Origin: Adenophora triphylla var. japonica
Lineage: Eukaryota > Streptophyta > Magnoliopsida > Asterales > Campanulaceae
Reading direction: 5' to 3'
DNA: 64,000 nucleotides
Assembly: GCA_022495995.1 (NCBI GenBank)
Contig: JAFEMH010000336.1
Coordinates: 587,001-651,000, forward strand
In this document: positions 58,917 through 64,000 of the stretch, piece by piece
How the letters are laid out: every line of letters begins with the position of its first letter
Numbering within the stretch: position 1 is the stretch's first letter
Position numbers and translations under genes: made by a program
Notes under the pieces: model-generated
What the model saw: only the letters and a program-made list of their open reading frames with translations
The model's database searches: none
What the model was told of the DNA's origin: nothing

Positions 58917-60008
58917 ATCTCCCACCTAGAGATCAACCACATATACGAGCCCCGTATCCGTTCTTCAACTCATCCTTGGTGTCCTCCTAGTGCTCACCTC
59001 GATCATGGTAGTGCCATCCTCCTCTCTCATTCTTCAAGCCCAATTGAAGCTTTGCACAGCTTCAACTTCTCAAGGTTCACAACCTTTGTCAACATGTCAG
59101 CCGGGTTCTCCGATCCCAATATCTTCTCAAGCCACAAAATCTTCTCCTCCAAGAGATGTCTGATGTAGTGAAACCTCAGTTCAATATGCTTCGTCCTCGA
59201 ATGAAACGCCGGATTCTTTGCCAAGTGAATTGCACTCTGACTGTCACTGTAGAGAATATTACCACTTCGCGTCTTCCCAAGTTCACCCAAGAAGTTCTGC
59301 AGCTAAACCATCTCTTTACTCGCTTCGTCATCGCCACATATTCTCGCTTCGCAGCTGGTCGAGCCACGATCTTTTGTAACTTAGAAGCCCAGGAGATTGC
59401 TGTACCACCCAATGTAAACACATAACCCGTAGTACTTCTCCTTTTATCAAGATCACTTGATGCAAAGTCCGCATCAACATAACCCGCTAACACCACTTCC
59501 TTGCTTGAAAAACACAGAGCCTTACCAGCAGTACCCTTCAAGTAACGTAGGATCCACTTAACCGCTTCCCAATGTTGCTTTCCTGGATTGCCCATGAACC
59601 GGCTGACTACTCCCACCGCATGTGCAATATCCGGCCTTGTACACACCATTGCATACATGAGACTCCCCACAGCTGAAGCATATGGAGTTCTCTCCATCTT
59701 GTCACGCTCTTCCTTGTTCCTAGGCGAGTCCCTCTCGGATAGCTTGAAATGCAAACCCAATGGCGTCCCTGTTGGCTTCGCCTCTTCCATACAAAACCTT
59801 GCTAAGACCTTCTCAACATATTCTGCTTGTGAAAGAACCAATCTACCCGACTCCCTATCCCGATCAATCCGCATGCCCAAGATTTTCCTTGCCTCTCCCA
59901 AATCCTTCATCTCGAACCGTTCTGACAACTGAGTCTTCAACCTGTTTACCTCTCTACTGCTAGAGCCCGCTATTAGCATGTCGTCCACATATAACAGCAA
60001 GATAATAT
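58917..60008 (-). pseudogene. Copia element 1: RT C-terminal part and RNase H, truncated
   Basis: The minus-strand frame from 60000 begins in RT at the catalytic LLYVDDMLIAG and continues through FEMKDLGEARKILGMRI, TPYASAVGSLMYAMVCTRPD, HWEAVKWILRYLKG and GYVDADFASSDLDKRRSTTG. The usual EAEY motif of copia RNase H reads KREY (AAKREYVAMT), a probable loss. A frame change near 59280 leads to SDSQSAIHLAKNPAFHSRTK and NPADMLTKVV, the usual end of copia pol. The 5' part is cut off at 60009 by copia element 2; the rest should lie beyond the right edge of the window. Confidence 0.85.
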
Positions 60009-61370
60009 TGTTGGGTTTTACGGGTCCATGCGCAGCGGAATTTAAGCATTAAAACATAAAACCCAAGAAGCCCTAGGATCCGTTCTATACAATTAATTTA
60101 AATTCCTATGAAATAGAATTAAACCAACCTTGAAACGCTTTCCGGTCTTGAGCTATCGAACGATTTTGATTATGTGATATCGAATCACAAACTTCGTTCT
60201 TCAACTTGCTTGAACTCTAGGCCTTGATCGATGAACGAGCGAAGACCCTCTTTCGGTATCCACACCTTTGAATGAATCCAAGAACAAATTCTTGATGATT
60301 GCTAGATCTAAACCTTGAAGAATATTGAGAGTATTTAAATTATAAATTTTGCTTGAAAAATTTCGGCTGACCTTTTAGGTCTGACAGAACCCTTGTATTT
60401 ATACTACAATAGTAGGAATACCTCTCCTAATCGTATTAGGAGAGATAGGCTGTCAAACCGCGTACTGGCCTATTATGTCGCACGGTATATTAAGCCATTG
60501 GCTTAATATGTCGCGTGACATATATAGCCAGATACTGATACTCTCAATCAATCTTCCTCCGGTTTAACCAATTCATTCTAGTTGTGTGTGACCCAATAGG
60601 ATTACATTATGTTGGCAATGAGTTCGATCATATCGAACCTCATAAGACATAAGCGGACTCTAGCAAGCCATTATGTCTACCCAAATAATGTAACGTAAGA
60701 GTTCACGTTTCCAACGGTGTACTTCCATTTCTCCCTTTGTCTCACGATGTTATATTGAACACAAGTCATGGTCATTGTCAACTTGTCTATGTTCAATGCT
60801 TTCTCGATTCCTTGAGTATAATGATAATTCCAATCATATTGGGGTACGGCCATACACTTTCATCATTATCACTCATCGAGGGAGCCCAAGCAAAACATCT
60901 CTCTTTCGAGGGACAAATTCCATCTTGACTTATCATCCTTCCCATCATGAATCCGATCATGCCAAAGATAGCCTTTATGGATATCGTGTTAAGATATCGT
61001 TTGACTAAAATCAAACATGACTTTTCATCATATGTAAGGTCATGATAATCTCATGTCTAGGGACTAAATGAAGTAACCTTATGAGATTTACTTATAACAC
61101 TTGACCATGTCATAAATCTCATGCGGGTCATGTCCAGACACTTGTTCTCTAACAAGTACTCATAATTTCAATGTGCATCTCTATGCATATAATCATCACA
61201 TGATTATCCATTGACAATTATACTAATTATTCTCTTAATAATTAGGGACGCAGATTATTATTAACAAATATACAAAACACATAATAATCAAATGATAAAC
61301 ATCTCATATAATAATAAATAATGTCAACACATAAGTCTATGAATCATAGGCCTAGGGCATAACACCAACA
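60009..61370 (-). mobile_element. 3' LTR of copia element 2 (1362 bp)
   Basis: It reads TGTTGGGTTTTACGG at the left and AACACCAACA at the right, followed by 'gtctcccacttgcactaggc', the polypurine tract in reverse. It interrupts the RT region of copia element 1 (left flank AATAT). The 5' LTR and its duplication lie outside the window. No gene is present in the LTR. Confidence 0.85.
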
Positions 61371-64000
61371 GTCTCCCACTTGCACTAGGCCCAATCTACC
61401 ATGTATCGAATACCCATGGACCTAACATGACCATCATGTTTAGCTTGCGAGAGAGCCTTAGTTAGTGGGTCCGCCACGTTGTCATCAGTGTCTACTCTGC
61501 ATATCTTAACGTCTTCCCTTTCACATATCTCACGGATAATGTGGAAACGTCGAAGTATGTGTTTGGATCTGGTGTGATCTTGGTTCCTTTGCTTGTGCAA
61601 TGGCACCATTGTTATCACGAAAGTTCAATAGGGTCTCGATGCTTGGATCGACTTTCAAATCACTAATGAACTTCTTGATCCAAACTGCTTCCTTAGCCGC
61701 ATCGGATGCCGCTATGTACTCGGCTTCGGTTGTAGAATCGGCGACGGTACTTTGCTTGGAACTTTTCCAACTCACGGTTCCTCCATTAAGCGTAAAACAA
61801 AAATCCAGGGCTGCGATCTCGAAATCATCTTTGTCGGTTTGGAAGCTAGCATCTGTGTAGCCTTTTACTACAAGATCTTCTTCCATTCCTCCAAAGACCA
61901 AGAATGCATCCTTAGTTCTTCGTAAGTACTTAAGGATATTCTTGACTGCTATCCAATGTGGTTCACCGGGATCCGATTGGTACCTACTCGTCATGATTAG
62001 AGCATACGAGACATCGGGTCTAGTACATAACATAGCATACATGATAGACCCAATTGCCGAAGCATATGGAATACCATTCATTCTCTTTCGCTCATCGTTA
62101 GTCTTAGGATATTGATTCTTGCTAAGAGATATACCATGCAACATTGGCAAATTCCCTCTTTTAGAATTTTCCATTTGGAATCTTCTAAAGACTTTGTCAA
62201 TGTAAGTACTTTGACTTAAACCAATCATCCTCTTGGATCTATCTCTATAGATCTTGATACCAAGGATATATGCGGCTTCGCCCATATCTTTCATTGAAAA
62301 ACACTTTCCTAACCAAGACTTAACAGTCGTAGTGCGAAACGTCATTTCCAATGAGTAAGATATCGTCGACATACAACACTAAAAAGAGTGCTACGCTCCC
62401 ACTAATTTTCTTGTACACACAAGGTTCATCTTCGTTCTTGATAAAGCCAAACTCCTTGATTGCTTTATCAAAACGTAGATTCCAACTCCTAGAAGCTTGC
62501 TTTAATCCATAAATGGATTTCTGCAACTTACACACCTTGTTAGAATTTTCTCGGACCGACAAAACCTTCGGGTTGTATCATGTATACATCCTCGAAGTAA
62601 CTTCCCATTAAGGAAAGCTGTTTTGACATCCATTTGCCATATCTCATAGTCATAATATGCGGCTATGGCAAGTAAAATTCTAATAGACTTAAGCATAGCT
62701 ACAGTGCGAAAAGGTTTCATCATAGTCTATGCCATGAATCGCTCTATATCCCTTAGCTACTAGCCTAGCCTTATAGGTGTGCACCTTCCCATCCATGTCG
62801 GTCTTCTTCTTGAAGACCCATTTGCACCCTATGGTTTTTACACCTTCGGGTGGATCAATCAAGTTCCAAACTTGATTATCAGCCATGGATTGTAATTCGG
62901 ACTTCATGGCCTCTTGCCATTTTTCCGAATCAGGAGCGGATATCGCTTCTTGATAGCAAGTGGGTTCATCGTTTTCGATTAACTCCACTTCATCACTTTC
63001 CATAACGAGAAATCCATATCTCTCGGGTTCGGATCATGACCTACCACTTCGGCGAAGAACTTGTGTATCTTGAACTGGTTCCACAACGGTTTGTGAACTT
63101 GGTTCGGTTCTACCATTGGTTCAATGTTGTTTTCGGGTTCTCGAATTTCTTCGAGATCTATTTTAATCCCACTGGTTCCTTTGCGAAGAAACTCCTTTTC
63201 TAAGAAAGTACCATTTCGAGCAACAAATACTTTGTTCTCGTTTCGGTTGTAGAAATAGTATCCTTTGGTTTCCTTAGGATAATCCACGAAAACACATTTA
63301 TCAGATTTAGGTGCTAGCTTGTCGGAAGTTAACTTCTTGACATATGCATCGCAACCCCAAATCTTCATGAAAGACAAACTAGGTTTTCTTCCATGCCACA
63401 TCTCATATGGGGTCTTTTGAACCGATTTGGTAGGAACTCTGTTTATAGTGAAAGCCAGCTTTCTAGTGCATGTCCCCAAAAGGATAAAGGAAGCTCAACT
63501 TGACTCATCATAGAATGAACCATGTCCAACAAAGTTCTATTCCTCCTTTCGTACACACCATTCCATTGTGGTGTTCCGGGTGGAGAGAGTTCTCAAATGA
63601 TTCCACAACTCTTAAGATGACTGTCAAATTCTTGGCTCAAATATTCACCACCTCGATCGGATCGAAGTACCTTAATAGTTTTGCCAAGTTGATTTTGCAC
63701 CTCATTTTGAAATATTCGAAATATCTTAAACGATTCACTCTTATGTTTCATTAGATAAACATATCCAAATCTACTATAATCATCGGTGAATGTTATGAAG
63801 TACCGAAATCCTCCCTAGCATCGCTACTCATAGGCCCACATACATCGGTATGTATGAGTCCTAATAAGTCGCCCGCCCTTTCACCGGTTTTGGTAAATGG
63901 GTCCTTGGTCATCTTGCCAAGTAAACAAGACTCGCATGTCTCATATGATTCATAATCATGTGAGTCCAAAAATCCATCTTTGTGGAGTTTAGAAATGCGT
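61371..64000 (-). pseudogene. Copia element 2: integrase, RT and RNase H, several frameshifts
   Basis: Reading leftward from 64000: an integrase zinc-finger tail (YETCESCLLGKMTKDPFTKT near 63930), integrase core (DDYSRFGYVYLMK, then LRSDRGGEYLSQEF), a frame break near 63590, AFTINRVPTKSVQKTPYEMW and CDAYVKKLTSDK (62979-63479), the RT N-terminal part KWVFKKKTDMDGKVHTYKAR, AYYDYEIWQMDVKTAFLNGK, catalytic YVDDILLIGND (about 62380), and RNase H with GYTDASFQ and STTEAEYIAASDAAKEAVW (61530-62372). The tail DNVADPLTKAL is near 61440. At least five frame changes make it non-functional as written. The motifs resemble Tork/Angela-type plant copia elements. Pol continues past the right edge. Confidence 0.88.

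Noticed and set aside
1..64000. tRNA, rRNA or organelle-derived sequence
   Set aside because: I looked for cloverleaf-like patterns and organelle gene motifs and found only the short primer-binding matches after LTRs.

Overview
This is nuclear DNA from a flowering plant, most likely a eudicot. It holds a spliced plant-specific TRM/LONGIFOLIA-type gene, a PPR gene fragment, Stowaway-like MITEs with the plant CTCCCTCCGTCCC terminus, and stacked Ty3 (Tat lineage) and Ty1/copia retrotransposons. I cannot name the species. About 85% of the window is transposable-element sequence. The only host gene that looks intact is on the minus strand at 17534-21915.

Layout. (1) 1-7549: non-coding 3' part of an Ogre/Tat-like Ty3 element with four tandem-repeat blocks, then a ~1.8 kb LTR followed by a tRNA-Arg-like primer site. 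(2) 7578-13792: 5'-truncated copy of a second Tat family (call it family R), keeping integrase, an antisense gene and the 3' LTR. (3) 13793-22807: host island with small DNA transposons and the LONGIFOLIA-like gene. (4) 22808-34956: a decayed full-length family R copy on the minus strand. (5) 34957-39857: about 8.5 tandem units of ~580 bp. (6) 39858-58386: AT-rich DNA, then a PPR fragment cut in two by a ~2.9 kb solo LTR. That LTR is itself cut by a complete family R element (43868-55916, TSD GTACT on both sides). (7) 58387-64000: a copia element on the minus strand into which a second minus-strand copia has inserted.

How family R works. The sense strand encodes gag, aspartic protease, reverse transcriptase with its RNase H, a second RNase H, and an integrase with all catalytic residues. 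This dual RNase H arrangement marks the Tat lineage. Between pol and the 3' LTR lies a three-exon gene on the opposite strand. It resembles the 'putative gypsy type transposon' (Transposase_28) family and ends in a coiled coil. All three copies have it with the same intron positions. A block of ~31 bp tandem repeats separates the 3' ends of the two converging genes. The youngest copy has LTRs differing at only about ten positions by eye. Its gag N-terminus, second RNase H and antisense gene are nevertheless broken, and its protease motif reads DMG where DTG is expected, so it is probably non-autonomous.

Limits. Coordinates and splice sites come from reading the sequence by eye. Lineage names rest on motifs and domain order, not on a search.
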